From contig DASWWC010000062.1 of NCBI GenBank assembly GCA_036401055.1, positions 5,129 to 69,128 on the forward strand: a stretch of DNA of 64,000 nt, written 5' to 3'. Below, one piece after another: positions 1 to 9,861 of this stretch (position 1 is the stretch's first letter; the number at the start of each line of letters is the position of its first letter). The DNA comes from Pelomonas sp036401055. Lineage in GTDB: Bacteria; Pseudomonadota; Gammaproteobacteria; Burkholderiales; Burkholderiaceae_C. The notes below the pieces were generated by a model. That model saw only the letters and a list, made by a program, of their open reading frames with translations, ran no database searches and had not been told where the DNA came from. The translations under genes and the position numbers were made by a program.

Positions 1-1
1 C

Positions 2-1369
2 TGGCTGACCCAGCTGACGCTGCTGGTCGTGGCCGGCATGCATTTCAGCTACTACGGCGCCGGCCAAACGACTTACGCCATGCAGGGCATGGTGGTGGCC
101 GACCCCATGGGCCATTTGCTGGCGGGCTTTGCCTGCATCGCGACCATGGTCACGCTGGTCTATGCGCGTCCCTACGCCGCCTCGCGCGACATGCTCAAGG
201 GCGAGCTGTTCACGCTGAGCCTGCTGTCGCTGCTGGGCATCAACGTGATGCTGTCGGCCAACAACTTCCTGGTCATCTACCTCGGCCTGGAGCTGATGAG
301 CCTGTCGCTGTACGCGCTCGTCGCGCTGCGCCGCGACCACGCCGTCTCGACCGAGGCCGCGATGAAGTACTTCGTGCTGGGCGCGCTGGCCAGCGGCTTC
401 CTGCTGTACGGCCTGTCCATGATGTACGGCGCCACCGGCTCGCTGACCATCCCCGAAGTGTTCGAGGTCATCTCCAAGGGCATCCCGAACAAGGCCGTGC
501 TGGTGTTCGGCGTGGTCTTCGTCGTCGCCGGCCTGGCCTTCAAGCTGGGTGCCGCGCCCTTCCACATGTGGGTGCCCGACGTCTACCAGGGCGCGCCCAC
601 GGCCGTCACGCTGCTGATCGGCGGCGCGCCCAAGCTGGCCGCCTTCGCCATCACGGTGCGCCTGTTGGTTGAGGGCATGCTGGGCCTGGCCGTGGACTGG
701 CAGCAGATGCTGGTCGTGCTGGCCGTCGTGTCGCTGCTGATCGGCAACCTGGCCGCCATCGCGCAGACCAACCTGAAGCGCATGCTGGCCTACTCGACCA
801 TCGCCAACATGGGCTTCATGCTGCTGGGCATGGCCTCGGGCGTCGTCAACAACGGCACCGAATGGGGGCCCAACGCCTACAGCGCCGCGATGTTCTACGC
901 CATCACCTACGTGCTGACGACGCTGGGCACCTTCGGCATGGTCATCCTGATGTCGCGCCAGGGCCATGAGGCCGAGGAGATCAAGGACCTGGCCGGCCTG
1001 GCCAAGCGCAGCCCGTGGTTCGCGCTGGTCATGACGCTGTTCATGTTCTCGCTGGCCGGCGTGCCGCCCACCGTGGGCTTCTACGCCAAGCTGGCGGTGC
1101 TGCAGGCCATGGTCGCCACGGGCGTGGGCTTCTACCTGGGCCTGGCGATCTTCGCGGTCGTCGTGTCCCTGGTCGGCGCCTTCTACTACCTGCGCGTCGT
1201 CAAGGTCATGTTCTTCGATGCGCCCACCGACAGCGCGCCGCTGGCTGCGCCGGCCGACGTGCGCCTGGTCATGTCGCTGAACGGCGCTGCCGTGCTGGTC
1301 TTCGGCCTGCTGCCGGGCGGCCTGCTGGAGCTCTGCAAGCACGCCATCCTGCGCGCGCTGGCGACCTGA
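2..1369 (+). CDS. nuoN: NADH-quinone oxidoreductase subunit N, 5' end outside window
   Basis: Inner-membrane, antiporter-like subunit of respiratory complex I that takes part in proton translocation. The reading frame is open from the window edge, so the N-terminus is missing; 455 residues are visible, close to the usual length of about 490. The protein is almost continuous transmembrane helix with the conserved proton-antiporter core: a glutamate in GLELMSLSLYALVAL, a lysine in AFKLGAAPFHMWVPDVYQGA, and AYSTIANMGFMLLG. It is the last gene of the nuo operon and is followed after 12 bp by a DUF2818 gene, an order I know from Burkholderiales. Confidence 0.96.
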   Translation, partial: WLTQLTLLVVAGMHFSYYGAGQTTYAMQGMVVADPMGHLLAGFACIATMVTLVYARPYAASRDMLKGELFTLSLLSLLGINVMLSANNFLVIYLGLELMSLSLYALVALRRDHAVSTEAAMKYFVLGALASGFLLYGLSMMYGATGSLTIPEVFEVISKGIPNKAVLVFGVVFVVAGLAFKLGAAPFHMWVPDVYQGAPTAVTLLIGGAPKLAAFAITVRLLVEGMLGLAVDWQQMLVVLAVVSLLIGNLAAIAQTNLKRMLAYSTIANMGFMLLGMASGVVNNGTEWGPNAYSAAMFYAITYVLTTLGTFGMVILMSRQGHEAEEIKDLAGLAKRSPWFALVMTLFMFSLAGVPPTVGFYAKLAVLQAMVATGVGFYLGLAIFAVVVSLVGAFYYLRVVKVMFFDAPTDSAPLAAPADVRLVMSLNGAAVLVFGLLPGGLLELCKHAILRALAT

Positions 1370-1381
1370 CGACGTCGGGCC

Positions 1382-1684
1382 ATGGACCAGTCCATTGCTG
1401 TCTGGCTGGTCCTGGCCGTGGCCGTCGTCGCGGCCAACCTGCCTTACTTCAACGAGCGTCTGCTGCTGGTAGGCCCGCGCCGCACCCCCAAGGGCGCCGG
1501 CTGGCGGCTGCTGGAACTGGCGCTGATGGCGGTGCTGACCTATGCGCTGGGGGCGCTGTTCGAAGGCCGTATCGGCCAGCGGCATGGCCAGGGCTGGGAG
1601 TTCTACGCCGCCGGGGCCTGCCTGTTCATCACGCTGGGCTTTCCCGGCTTCGTCTGGAGGTATCTGCGCCGTGGCCGAGGCTGA
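1382..1684 (+). CDS. DUF2818 family small membrane protein
   Basis: A 100-residue protein with about three hydrophobic segments (roughly residues 3-20, 42-60 and 75-92), matching the DUF2818 family that commonly follows nuoN in betaproteobacteria. The function is unknown; the position suggests co-expression with complex I. Its 3' end overlaps the next gene by 14 bp, indicating translational coupling within one operon. Confidence 0.85.
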   Translation: MDQSIAVWLVLAVAVVAANLPYFNERLLLVGPRRTPKGAGWRLLELALMAVLTYALGALFEGRIGQRHGQGWEFYAAGACLFITLGFPGFVWRYLRRGRG

Positions 1685-2249
1685 CGATCATCTGGTCGAG
1701 CGCCCGCTGGCCAGCGAGCAGGTCTTCCAGGGGCATTTCCTGGACGTTCGCCGCGACCGCGTCGCGCTGCCCGACGGTGGCTCGGCCACGCGCGAGTACA
1801 TCCGCCATCCCGGTGCCGTCATGATCGTCCCCCTGCTGGACGACGGCCGCCTGCTCATGGAGCGCCAGTACCGTTACCCCATGGGCCGGGTCATGCTGGA
1901 GTTCCCGGCCGGCAAGCTCGATGCGGGCGAGGACCCCTTCGAGTGCGGCCGTCGTGAGCTGCTGGAGGAGACCGGCTACAGCGCCGCCGAGTGGGCCTAT
2001 GCCGGCGTGCTGAACAACGCCATCGCCTACTCGGACGAGGGCATCCACATCTACTTTGCGCGCGGCCTGCAGCGCGGCCAGCAGAAGCTGGACGACGGCG
2101 AGTTTCTCGAACTCGTCACGCACAGCGTGGACGAGCTCGACCTGCTGGCCTCGCGCGGCGAGCTGACCGACGCCAAGACCTTGATCGGCCTGCTGTGGCT
2201 GCAGCGCTGGCGGCAGGGTGCGTGGACGCTGGACTGGCGTCGCGCCTGA
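1671..2249 (+). CDS. NUDIX hydrolase, ADP-ribose/ADP-sugar pyrophosphatase type
   Basis: Predicted cytoplasmic hydrolase of ADP-ribose-like nucleoside diphosphate sugars (NudF-like). The 192-residue protein has a complete NUDIX box, G-x5-E-x7-REUxEExGU, seen as GKLDAGED followed by RRELLEETGY, and the family's upstream EFPAGK context. I chose the GTG at 1671, which overlaps the DUF2818 stop; the longer in-frame upstream extension reads through DUF2818 in another frame and is not plausible. Substrate is inferred from family resemblance only. Confidence 0.88.
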   Translation: MAEADDHLVERPLASEQVFQGHFLDVRRDRVALPDGGSATREYIRHPGAVMIVPLLDDGRLLMERQYRYPMGRVMLEFPAGKLDAGEDPFECGRRELLEETGYSAAEWAYAGVLNNAIAYSDEGIHIYFARGLQRGQQKLDDGEFLELVTHSVDELDLLASRGELTDAKTLIGLLWLQRWRQGAWTLDWRRA

Positions 2250-2401
2250 GCGCAGCCGCGGCTGCTGGCGGGAAGGCCTTGCGGCCTCCCGTAACCTGAA
2301 TGACTCCCCGGTGCATGACCTCTGGCGTAACGTTGCCAGACGTTTAAGCTCGGGCGCTTTTGTTCGCCGCCCGCCATCCGATTTCTGAAGAAAGCTGCTC
2401 C

Positions 2402-3559
2402 ATGAAGCGTGCAACGCCGATCCTGACTGCTCTGACCCTGGCCCTGACCCTCACCGCCTGCGGCAAGGGCGGCAAGCCCGACGAGGCCAAGGCCGCCACG
2501 GCCAAGGCGGCCGCACCGCTGCTGCTGGCACCCGAGGATCTGCGCCAGGTGGGGCAGAGCGGCCTGATCGGCGCGCCCGTCATCAGCGGCGCCATCCAGC
2601 CCGCGCGTCGCGCCGACCTGCGTGCCGAGGTGGCCGCCGTCGTGCTGCAGGTGGCCAAGGACAACGGCGAGCGCGTGCGCGCCGGCGACCTCATCATCCG
2701 CCTGGACGCCACGGCCATCCGCGACAGCCTGACCTCCGCCGAGGAGGCGCTGCGTGCCGCCCAGCAGAGCTTCGAGCAGACCGAGCGCGTGCTGGTCCGC
2801 CAGCGCACGCTGAACCAGCAGGGCATGATCTCCATGCAAGGTCTGGAGGACGCCGAGGTGCGGCGCAATTCCGCGCAGAGTGAGCTGGCCGCGGCGAAGG
2901 CCCGTCTCGTGACGGCCCGCCAGCAGGTCTCGCGCACCGAGGTGCGCGCACCGTTCGACGGAGTCGTCAGCGAACGCAAGATCTCCGTCGGCGACACCGT
3001 GCAGGTGGGCCGCGAACTGGTCAAGGTCATTGACCCGTCCTCCATGCGCTTCGAGGGCCAGGTCTCGGCGGACCGCCTCGGTGAGCTGAAGCTGGGCCAG
3101 CCCGTGTCCTTCCGCATCAACGGCTTCGGCGACGCCGAGTTCCGCGGCAAGCTGGCGCGCATCGACGCCGCTGCCAACGCGACGACGCGCCAGGTCGAGC
3201 TGATCGCCGAGTTCACTGACAAGACCAAGGCGCCGCAGGTGGCCGGCCTCTATGCCGAAGGCCGCGTCGAGAGCGCGGACCGCCGCGCGCTGGTGCTGGC
3301 CGAGGGTTCCATCCAGCGGCAGGGCGACAGTGCCTTTGTCTGGAAGCTGGAAGGCCATCAGATCAAGAAGGTCGCCGTGACGCTGGGCGAGCGCGACGAC
3401 CGGCGCGGCGAGGTGGTGGTGGCCTCCGGCCTGGCCCTGGGTGACCAGGTGCTGCGCGCGCCCACGGACAGCCTCATTGACGGCGCCCCGGTGCAGCGCG
3501 TCGCGGCCGGCGCCGCAGCCGCCTCGGCCGTGGCCGCCGCCCAGCCCGCCAGCAAGTAA
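2402..3559 (+). CDS. RND efflux periplasmic adaptor (membrane-fusion lipoprotein)
   Basis: Periplasmic adaptor linking an inner-membrane RND pump to an outer-membrane channel. The 385-residue product starts with a lipoprotein signal peptide ending in LTLTAC, so it is probably anchored to the inner membrane by acylation. It then shows the family order: biotinyl-lipoyl half-domains around residues 70-100 and 165-200 (TEVRAPFDGVVSERKISVGD), a coiled-coil hairpin at about 100-165, and a beta-barrel. The pump gene begins 17 bp downstream. No TolC-type channel gene lies nearby. Confidence 0.93.
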   Translation: MKRATPILTALTLALTLTACGKGGKPDEAKAATAKAAAPLLLAPEDLRQVGQSGLIGAPVISGAIQPARRADLRAEVAAVVLQVAKDNGERVRAGDLIIRLDATAIRDSLTSAEEALRAAQQSFEQTERVLVRQRTLNQQGMISMQGLEDAEVRRNSAQSELAAAKARLVTARQQVSRTEVRAPFDGVVSERKISVGDTVQVGRELVKVIDPSSMRFEGQVSADRLGELKLGQPVSFRINGFGDAEFRGKLARIDAAANATTRQVELIAEFTDKTKAPQVAGLYAEGRVESADRRALVLAEGSIQRQGDSAFVWKLEGHQIKKVAVTLGERDDRRGEVVVASGLALGDQVLRAPTDSLIDGAPVQRVAAGAAAASAVAAAQPASK

Positions 3560-3576
3560 ACCGCAGGAGACCGTCC

Positions 3577-6500
3577 ATGTTCCTGTCCAACTTCAGCATC
3601 AGCAAGCCCGTTGCGACCGTCGTCATGGTCATCGGGCTGATGCTGGTGGGCCTGCTGGCGCTGTCCAAGCTGCGGGTCAACCAGTTCCCCGACGTCGAGC
3701 CGCCTGTGCTCGTCATCAACATCCCCTATCCGGGTGCCTCGCCCGAGACGGTGGAGCGCGAGGTCGTCAACCGCATCGAGAAGGCCTTGCAGAGCATCTC
3801 GGGCGTGGACCGCTCCAACTCCACGTCGCGCGAGGGCAGCGCCACCATCGTGCTGATCTTCGACTTCTCGAAGAACATGATCGAGGCGGCCGACGAGGTT
3901 CGCAACGCGATCAACTCGGTGCGCTACAAGCTGCCCACCGAGATCCGCGAGCCCATCATCACGCGGGCCGACCCCGGTGCCCAGCCCATCCTGCAGCTGG
4001 CGCTGTCCAGCGACACGCTGACGCATGCCCAGCTCAGCCGGCTGGCCGAGGACCAGTTGGCCGAGCGCTTTCGCGCCATCCCGGGTGTGTCCGTCGTCAA
4101 CGTGAACGGCGCGCTGCGCCGCGAGCTGTCCATCCTGCTGCGTGCCGACAAGCTGCGCGAGTTCGGTGTGTCGGTCACCGAGGTGCTGGGTGCCGTGCGC
4201 GCGCAGAACACGACCGCCCCCGTCGGCAAGGTGCGCGGCGCGCTGGAAGACCAGAGCATCCGCCTGCTGGGCCGGCTGGAGAGCCCGGCCGAGTTCGAGC
4301 AGATGATCATCAAGCGCAACGCCGGCCAGGTCATCCGCCTGGGCCAGGTGGCCGAGGTGCAGGATGGCTTTGCCGAGATGACCGGCTACAGCCTGCGCAA
4401 CGGACGGCCCAACGTCGGCATCTCGGTGACGCGCTCACGCGACGCCTCCACCGTCAGCGTGGCCGTCGCGGCGCGCAAGCTGGTCGATGAGATCCGCAAG
4501 GAACTGCCCAAGGGCACGACCATGGACATCACGCAGGACGGCGGCGAGGACGCCGAGAACAGCCTGCACAACGTGACCCACGCGCTGGTGTTCGGCGCCG
4601 GCCTGACCATCTTCGTGGTGTATGCCTTCCTGAACAGCTGGCGCTCCACGCTGATCACGGCACTGTCGCTGCCCACCTCGGTGCTGGCGGCCTTCATCGC
4701 CGTGTGGCTGATGGACTTCTCGCTGAACTTCATGAGCCTGCTGGGCCTGTCGCTGGCCATCGGCGTGCTCATCGACGACGCCATCGTGGTTCGAGAGAAC
4801 ATCGTGCGCCACATGGAGCGCGGCAGCGACCGCGTGACCGCGGCGCGAGAGGGCACGGCCGAGATCGGTCTGGCCGTGGCCGCCACCACCTTCGCCATCG
4901 TGGCCGTGTTCGTGCCGGTGGCCTTCATGGGCCAGGGCCCGGGCCAGTGGTTCAAGCCGTTCGCGCTGACCGTGGTGGCCTCGGTCATCGTGTCGCTGCT
5001 GATCAGCTTCACGCTGGACCCGATGCTGTCGGCCTACTGGGGTGACCCCCCGGGCTACCACGAGCAGCCCAAGAAGGGCTTCGGCAAGCTGCTGCAACGC
5101 TTCAACCACTGGTTCGACGGCGTTGCCGACGGCTACGGCCACGTCATCGCCTGGGCGCTGCACCACCGCCGCTGGATGGCCGCTTTCGCGGTGCTGAGCT
5201 TCGTCGGCGCCATCGCGCTGCAGGGCAAGTTCGGCGGTTCCAGCTTCCTGCCCAAGGCCGATGCCGGCTTCCTGGTCATCGATGTGCGCAGCCCGGCCTC
5301 CAGCAGTCTGGACTATTCCAAGCTCAAGCTGGACGCCGCCGCCGCCCTGGCGCGGGCGCTGCCCGAGACCAAGGCGACCATGGCCTACCCCAACGCCAGC
5401 GGTGGACGCATCTACGTGGACATCGGCAAGAGCACCGAGCGCAAGCGCTCGGCGGACGACGTGGCCAGGGACTTGCGCGAGAAGGTCGGGCGCCTGGTCG
5501 GCGCCGAGTACGTCGTGCTCGACGACCTGAACAACGGTGCGCAGAAGCCGGTGCAGATCCGCTTCTACGGCACCGACAGCCGCAAGCTGCAGGAGCTGAC
5601 GCTGGAGTTCCAGAAGACGCTGCGCGGCGTGCGCGGCGCCGTGGACGTGGGCTACTCCGAGCAGGACCCGCAGAACGAGCTGCAGATCGAGCTGGACCGC
5701 GGCCTGGCCAACCAGATGGGCATCTCGGTCAACGACGCGGCCCAGGCGCTGCGCGTGGCCTTCGCGGGCGTGGAGGCCGGCGACTGGATCGACCCCACCG
5801 GCGAGGCGCGTGACGTGGCCATCCGCCTGCACCCGGCCGACCGCGTGGACGCCGCCAACATCGAGCGTCTGCCCATCGCGGTGTCGGGAACCAACCGCAT
5901 GGTGCCGCTGGACCAGATCGCCACGGTGACCATGGGCAAGGGCCCGGGCCAGATCCAGCATGGCGACGGCAAGCGCACCATCACGGTCAGCGCCAACGCC
6001 CAGGGCCGTTCGGCCGGCGAGATCACCGCCGAGGCGCAGAAGCTGGCCAAGGCCATCAACTTCCCGCCGGGCTACGGCATCGAGCTGGCCGGTTCGGCGC
6101 GTGACCAGGAGGTCGTCTTCACGGCCATGATCACGGCGCTGCTGTCGGGCATCGCGCTGATGTACTTCGTGCTGGTCATCCAGTTCAACAGCTTCACGGC
6201 GCCGCTGGGCGTCATGCTGTCGCTGCCACTTTCGCTGATCGGCGTGGTGGTGGCGCTGATCCTCACGCGCGGCACGCTGAACCTGATGAGCCTGATCGGC
6301 GTCATCATGCTGATGGGCCTGGTGGCCAAGAACGCCATCCTGCTGCTGGATGCGACGCGCCAGGAGGAGCGCGCCGGCATCCCGCGCGAAGAGGCGCTGA
6401 TGCACGCGGGCCGCAAGCGCTTCCGGCCCATCCTGATGACCACGCTGGCGCTGATCGCGGGCATGCTGCCGGTGGCCATCGGCATCGGCGAGGGCGGCGA

Positions 6501-6792
6501 GTTCTACCGCCCGATGGCGGTGGCCATCATCGGCGGCACGATCACGTCCACGCTGCTGACGCTGCTGGTGGTGCCCAGCTTCTACGACAGCATCGAGATC
6601 GCCCGCGACGCCGCCATCGCCAAGTTCCACCGTCGCGTGCCGCGCTGGACGATGGCCGGCGCCTTTGTGCTGACGGTGATTGAGTGCGTGCTGACGCTGC
6701 TGCTGGTGCGCTTCGTGTTCCGCATGATCGTCAAGGCCGGCCGCTTCGCGACCGGCCGCCGCGGCTCGCCTACACCAGCCGCCCTGGGTTGA
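3577..6792 (+). CDS. RND efflux pump, HAE1/AcrB-MdtB type inner-membrane transporter
   Basis: Proton-driven multidrug exporter of the hydrophobe/amphiphile RND class. The 1071 residues match the family in length, with 12 predicted transmembrane helices and two large periplasmic loops. The proton-relay residues are present: an aspartate pair in TM4 (D400, D401 in VLIDDAIVVRENIVRH) and the TM10 lysine (K918 in LMGLVAKNAILLLD). The start has an AGGAG Shine-Dalgarno (gcaggagaccgtccatg). It follows its adaptor in a two-gene operon and overlaps the convergent oxidase gene by 23 bp at its 3' end. Substrate unknown. Confidence 0.96.
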   Translation: MFLSNFSISKPVATVVMVIGLMLVGLLALSKLRVNQFPDVEPPVLVINIPYPGASPETVEREVVNRIEKALQSISGVDRSNSTSREGSATIVLIFDFSKNMIEAADEVRNAINSVRYKLPTEIREPIITRADPGAQPILQLALSSDTLTHAQLSRLAEDQLAERFRAIPGVSVVNVNGALRRELSILLRADKLREFGVSVTEVLGAVRAQNTTAPVGKVRGALEDQSIRLLGRLESPAEFEQMIIKRNAGQVIRLGQVAEVQDGFAEMTGYSLRNGRPNVGISVTRSRDASTVSVAVAARKLVDEIRKELPKGTTMDITQDGGEDAENSLHNVTHALVFGAGLTIFVVYAFLNSWRSTLITALSLPTSVLAAFIAVWLMDFSLNFMSLLGLSLAIGVLIDDAIVVRENIVRHMERGSDRVTAAREGTAEIGLAVAATTFAIVAVFVPVAFMGQGPGQWFKPFALTVVASVIVSLLISFTLDPMLSAYWGDPPGYHEQPKKGFGKLLQRFNHWFDGVADGYGHVIAWALHHRRWMAAFAVLSFVGAIALQGKFGGSSFLPKADAGFLVIDVRSPASSSLDYSKLKLDAAAALARALPETKATMAYPNASGGRIYVDIGKSTERKRSADDVARDLREKVGRLVGAEYVVLDDLNNGAQKPVQIRFYGTDSRKLQELTLEFQKTLRGVRGAVDVGYSEQDPQNELQIELDRGLANQMGISVNDAAQALRVAFAGVEAGDWIDPTGEARDVAIRLHPADRVDAANIERLPIAVSGTNRMVPLDQIATVTMGKGPGQIQHGDGKRTITVSANAQGRSAGEITAEAQKLAKAINFPPGYGIELAGSARDQEVVFTAMITALLSGIALMYFVLVIQFNSFTAPLGVMLSLPLSLIGVVVALILTRGTLNLMSLIGVIMLMGLVAKNAILLLDATRQEERAGIPREEALMHAGRKRFRPILMTTLALIAGMLPVAIGIGEGGEFYRPMAVAIIGGTITSTLLTLLVVPSFYDSIEIARDAAIAKFHRRVPRWTMAGAFVLTVIECVLTLLLVRFVFRMIVKAGRFATGRRGSPTPAALG

Positions 6793-8173
6793 GGAGATCG
6801 AGCGGGTCCAGTGCCCGCTTGATCGATCGCATCAGCGCCAGGGCCGTCGCGTCCTTGCGTGCACTCAGCTCCTCGCGCTTGAGCCGACCGATGCCGTGCT
6901 CGGCCGAGATCGAGCCGCCACGCCGCTGCACGGCGTCGTAGACCCGCTCGTTGATCGCGGCCTCGTGCGCGGCCAGGAACCCGGCCGGTGCCACGCCGCG
7001 CGGCGCCTGCACGTTGTAGTGCAGGTTGCCGTCACCCAGATGGCCGAAGTCGATCACCGCGATGCCGGGCATGTAGGCCTCAAGCAGCGCGTCCATCTCG
7101 GTCACGAAGCCAGGAATGGCCGATACCGGCAACGAGATGTCGTGCTTGATGTTCAGCCCCGCCTGTGCCTGCGCCAGCGGGATGGATTCGCGCAGATGCC
7201 AGAAGGCCTTGGCTTGCTGGATGTTCTGCGCGATGGCGGCGTCCTGCACGGCGCCGCGATCGAAGGCGGTCTCCAGCAGCCCCTCGAACACGCCGCGTGC
7301 GTGCTCGGCGCTCTCGGCGTCGGACAGCTCAAGCAGCACGGTCCATTCGGCGGCAGCCAGCGGGTGCGCGAGCTGCGGCAGCTCGCGCGCCACCAGCGCC
7401 AGCGACGCGCGGTTCATGACCTCGAAGCCGGTCAGCGCATCGCCCGCACGCGCGCGCGCCAGGCCCAGCAGCGCCACCGCATCGTCCAACGATGCACAGG
7501 CGGCCAGCGCGGTCAGCTTCTCCTTCGGCTGTGGGTACAGCTTCATCGTCGCCGCTGTGATGACGCCCAGCGTGCCCTCGCTGCCGATGAACAGGTCGCG
7601 CAGGTCGTAGCCGGTGTTGTCCTTGCGCAGGCCCGACAGGCCGTGCCAGACCTCGCCGGTGGCGGTCACCACCTCCAGCCCCAGGCACAGCTCGCGCGCA
7701 TTGCCATAACGCAGCACCTGCGTGCCGCCGGCGTTGGTCGCCAGATTGCCGCCCAGCGTGCACGAGCCCTCGGCCGCCAGGCTCAGTGGGAACAGCATGC
7801 CCGCGCCCGCTGCCGCCGCCTGCACGTCGGCCAGCACGCAGCCGGCCTCGGCGGTCAGGCTGGCGTTGGCGACGTCGATGCCGCGCACCTGCTTCATGCG
7901 CGTGAGGCTGAGTACGAGTTGCCGTCCGCTGTCGTCCGGCGTGGAGCCGCCGACCAGGCCGGTGTTTCCGCCCTGGGGCACGACGGCCACACAGTGCTCG
8001 TGGCAGAGCTTCATCACGGCCGCGACCTCCTCGGTCGACGCCGGCCTCGCCACGGCCAGCGCGCGGCCCACATAGCGCTTGCGCCAGTCGTTCTCGTAGG
8101 CAGCCAGGTCGCCACCGGTCAGCAGTCCCGGCTCGCCTAGCCGCTCGCGCAGGGCAGCGAGGAAATCGCTCAT
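6770..8173 (-). CDS. FAD-binding oxidase, GlcD / D-lactate dehydrogenase family
   Basis: Flavoenzyme of the vanillyl-alcohol-oxidase fold, probably oxidising a 2-hydroxy acid such as D-lactate, D-2-hydroxyglutarate or glycolate. The 467 residues carry an N-terminal FAD-binding domain with the pyrophosphate-binding motif VVPQGGNTGLVGGSTP (about 75-90) and GGNLATNAGGTQVLRYGN (about 147-164). A C-terminal FAD-oxidase domain contains the metal/substrate motif GHLGDGNLHYN and ends with EHGIGRLKRE and a DPLDLLNPGRL tail. The start at 8173 overlaps the upstream DUF2069 stop by 4 bp. The exact substrate cannot be told from sequence. Confidence 0.93.
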   Translation of the reverse strand: MSDFLAALRERLGEPGLLTGGDLAAYENDWRKRYVGRALAVARPASTEEVAAVMKLCHEHCVAVVPQGGNTGLVGGSTPDDSGRQLVLSLTRMKQVRGIDVANASLTAEAGCVLADVQAAAAGAGMLFPLSLAAEGSCTLGGNLATNAGGTQVLRYGNARELCLGLEVVTATGEVWHGLSGLRKDNTGYDLRDLFIGSEGTLGVITAATMKLYPQPKEKLTALAACASLDDAVALLGLARARAGDALTGFEVMNRASLALVARELPQLAHPLAAAEWTVLLELSDAESAEHARGVFEGLLETAFDRGAVQDAAIAQNIQQAKAFWHLRESIPLAQAQAGLNIKHDISLPVSAIPGFVTEMDALLEAYMPGIAVIDFGHLGDGNLHYNVQAPRGVAPAGFLAAHEAAINERVYDAVQRRGGSISAEHGIGRLKREELSARKDATALALMRSIKRALDPLDLLNPGRLV

Positions 8174-8550
8174 GACGCCTTCGCGGCCGCCAGGCGCTGG
8201 CGGATCTGCGCGGTACAGGCGGTGAAGATGGTCAGGCCCAGCGCCACTTCGGCGACCGCCAGCCATTGGCCCGCACCGCTTTCGCTGGTGGAGCGCACCA
8301 GCCCCTCCATGATGTAGAGCCAGATGAACAGCGACAGCGCGCGATACGTGTACATGCGATAGCGCCACAGTCCCGGCAGCGGCAGCAGCAAGGGCAGCGC
8401 CTTGATGGCCAGCGTGCCGCTGCCCGTGGGTGAAAGCCACAGCTCCCAGGCCAGGCACAGCAGGCACAGCAGCGCGGTGCTGAGGAAGGCCAGTTGGCGC
8501 GACAGGCGTTCGCCGGTGCTGGGTTCGGTTCTTTCGAGGGCAGGGGACAT
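8170..8550 (-). CDS. DUF2069 family membrane protein
   Basis: A 126-residue protein with about four transmembrane segments (roughly 26-44, 51-66, 70-90 and 95-115) matching DUF2069, a family without known function. It sits immediately upstream of the FAD oxidase with a 4-bp overlap, so the two are co-translated, and is divergent from the yihY-like gene with only 21 bp between start codons. Confidence 0.83.
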   Translation of the reverse strand: MSPALERTEPSTGERLSRQLAFLSTALLCLLCLAWELWLSPTGSGTLAIKALPLLLPLPGLWRYRMYTYRALSLFIWLYIMEGLVRSTSESGAGQWLAVAEVALGLTIFTACTAQIRQRLAAAKAS

Positions 8551-8571
8551 AGCTGCGGCATCATAGAAGCC

Positions 8572-9861
8572 ATGTCCCCGACCCCCCCGTCTCCGCCTCC
8601 CGCCGACAACCCGGATGCGCCACTGGCCCGCAACCCCATCGCGTTTGCGAACGCCTTCATCGCCGACCTGCTGGCATGGCCCTGGCTGCAGACGCTGCAC
8701 ACCTTCCGCCAGCGTTTCCGCGAGGAGAAGCTGGGCCTGACCGCCGGCAGCCTGACGTTCACGACGCTGATCAGCCTGGTGCCGCTGCTGACGGTGATGC
8801 TGGCCGTCTTCACGGCTTTCCCGATGTTCTCCAGCTTCCAGTCGGCGCTGGAGCAGTACTTCCTGAAGAGCCTGATCCCGCCCAACATCGCCAAGCCGGT
8901 GCTGGCGTCGCTGACGCAGTTCGCGGCCAAGGCCAACCGGTTGGGAGTCGTCGGCCTCGTGGTGCTGGGCATCACGGCGCTGGCGCTGATGCTGACCATC
9001 GACCGCACGCTGAATGCCATCTGGCGCGTGCAGCGCCCGCGCCCGATGGCCCAGCGCGTGCTGGTCTACTGGGCCGCGCTGACACTGGGCCCGCTGCTGC
9101 TGGGCGGCAGCCTGACGCTGACGAGCTACGCTGTCAGCGCCGGCCAGGGCTTCATCGGCAAGATGCCGGACAGTGTCTCCACACTGCTGGGCGGGGCCGA
9201 CATCGTGCTGCTGGGCCTGGCCATGGCCGGCCTGTTCCACTACGTGCCCAACACGCATGTGCGCTGGCGGCATGCGCTGCTGGGTGGCGTGTTCGTGTCC
9301 ATCGGCTTCGCCCTCGCGAAGTCGCTGCTGGCCTGGTACGTGAAGAAGGTGCCCACCTACTCGACGCTGTACGGCGCTTTTGCGACCGTGCCGGTGTTCC
9401 TGATCTGGGTCTACCTCGGCTGGGTCATCGTGCTGCTGGGTGCCATCCTGGCGGCCAACACGCCCAGCCTGACCGGGCGGCTGCATCTGCGGCCCGGCAC
9501 GCCGGGCCAGCCCATGGCGCTGGCGCTGGAGACGCTGCGCGAGCTGCAGCGCGCTCGCGATGCCGGCTGTAGCGGCCTGACCCATCTGCGCCTGGCCCGC
9601 GCGCTGCGCGTGGACCCGCTGCAGCTCAGCCCCATCCTCGATCAGTTGCTGGCCCTGGACTGGGTGGGGCGGCTGGAGGAGGACGGCGCGCAGCGCCTGG
9701 TGCTGCTGTGCGCGCCCGAGCACACGCCGGCCGAACCGCTGATCTCCGCCTTCCTCGCAGGGCGCCAGGGGCTGCTGGCCAACCTGTGGCGTCAGGGACA
9801 GTGGTCAGCCCTGACGCTTCAACAACTGTTGGTCACTGAGGCTGGAAGCCACCCGTCCTGA
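8572..9861 (+). CDS. YihY/BrkB family inner-membrane protein
   Basis: A 429-residue polytopic membrane protein of the YihY family (formerly misassigned as RNase BN). Six hydrophobic helices fall within residues 45-300, with the family motifs LTAGSLTFTTLISLVPLL and TYSTLYGAFATVPVFLIWVY. A cytoplasmic C-terminal extension of about 110 residues looks like a winged-helix domain (HLRLARALRVDPLQLSPILD), a common variant in betaproteobacteria. I took the ATG at 8572; an upstream in-frame start would run into the divergent DUF2069 gene. Its 3' end overlaps the convergent Bug gene by 29 bp. Function not established. Confidence 0.92.
   Translation: MSPTPPSPPPADNPDAPLARNPIAFANAFIADLLAWPWLQTLHTFRQRFREEKLGLTAGSLTFTTLISLVPLLTVMLAVFTAFPMFSSFQSALEQYFLKSLIPPNIAKPVLASLTQFAAKANRLGVVGLVVLGITALALMLTIDRTLNAIWRVQRPRPMAQRVLVYWAALTLGPLLLGGSLTLTSYAVSAGQGFIGKMPDSVSTLLGGADIVLLGLAMAGLFHYVPNTHVRWRHALLGGVFVSIGFALAKSLLAWYVKKVPTYSTLYGAFATVPVFLIWVYLGWVIVLLGAILAANTPSLTGRLHLRPGTPGQPMALALETLRELQRARDAGCSGLTHLRLARALRVDPLQLSPILDQLLALDWVGRLEEDGAQRLVLLCAPEHTPAEPLISAFLAGRQGLLANLWRQGQWSALTLQQLLVTEAGSHPS

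Noticed and set aside
2270..2291. Hairpin GGGAAGGCC-TTGC-GGCCTCCC after the NUDIX gene as a terminator
   Set aside because: The stem is imperfect and lacks a T-run; it may reduce read-through into the RND operon but cannot be called a rho-independent terminator.
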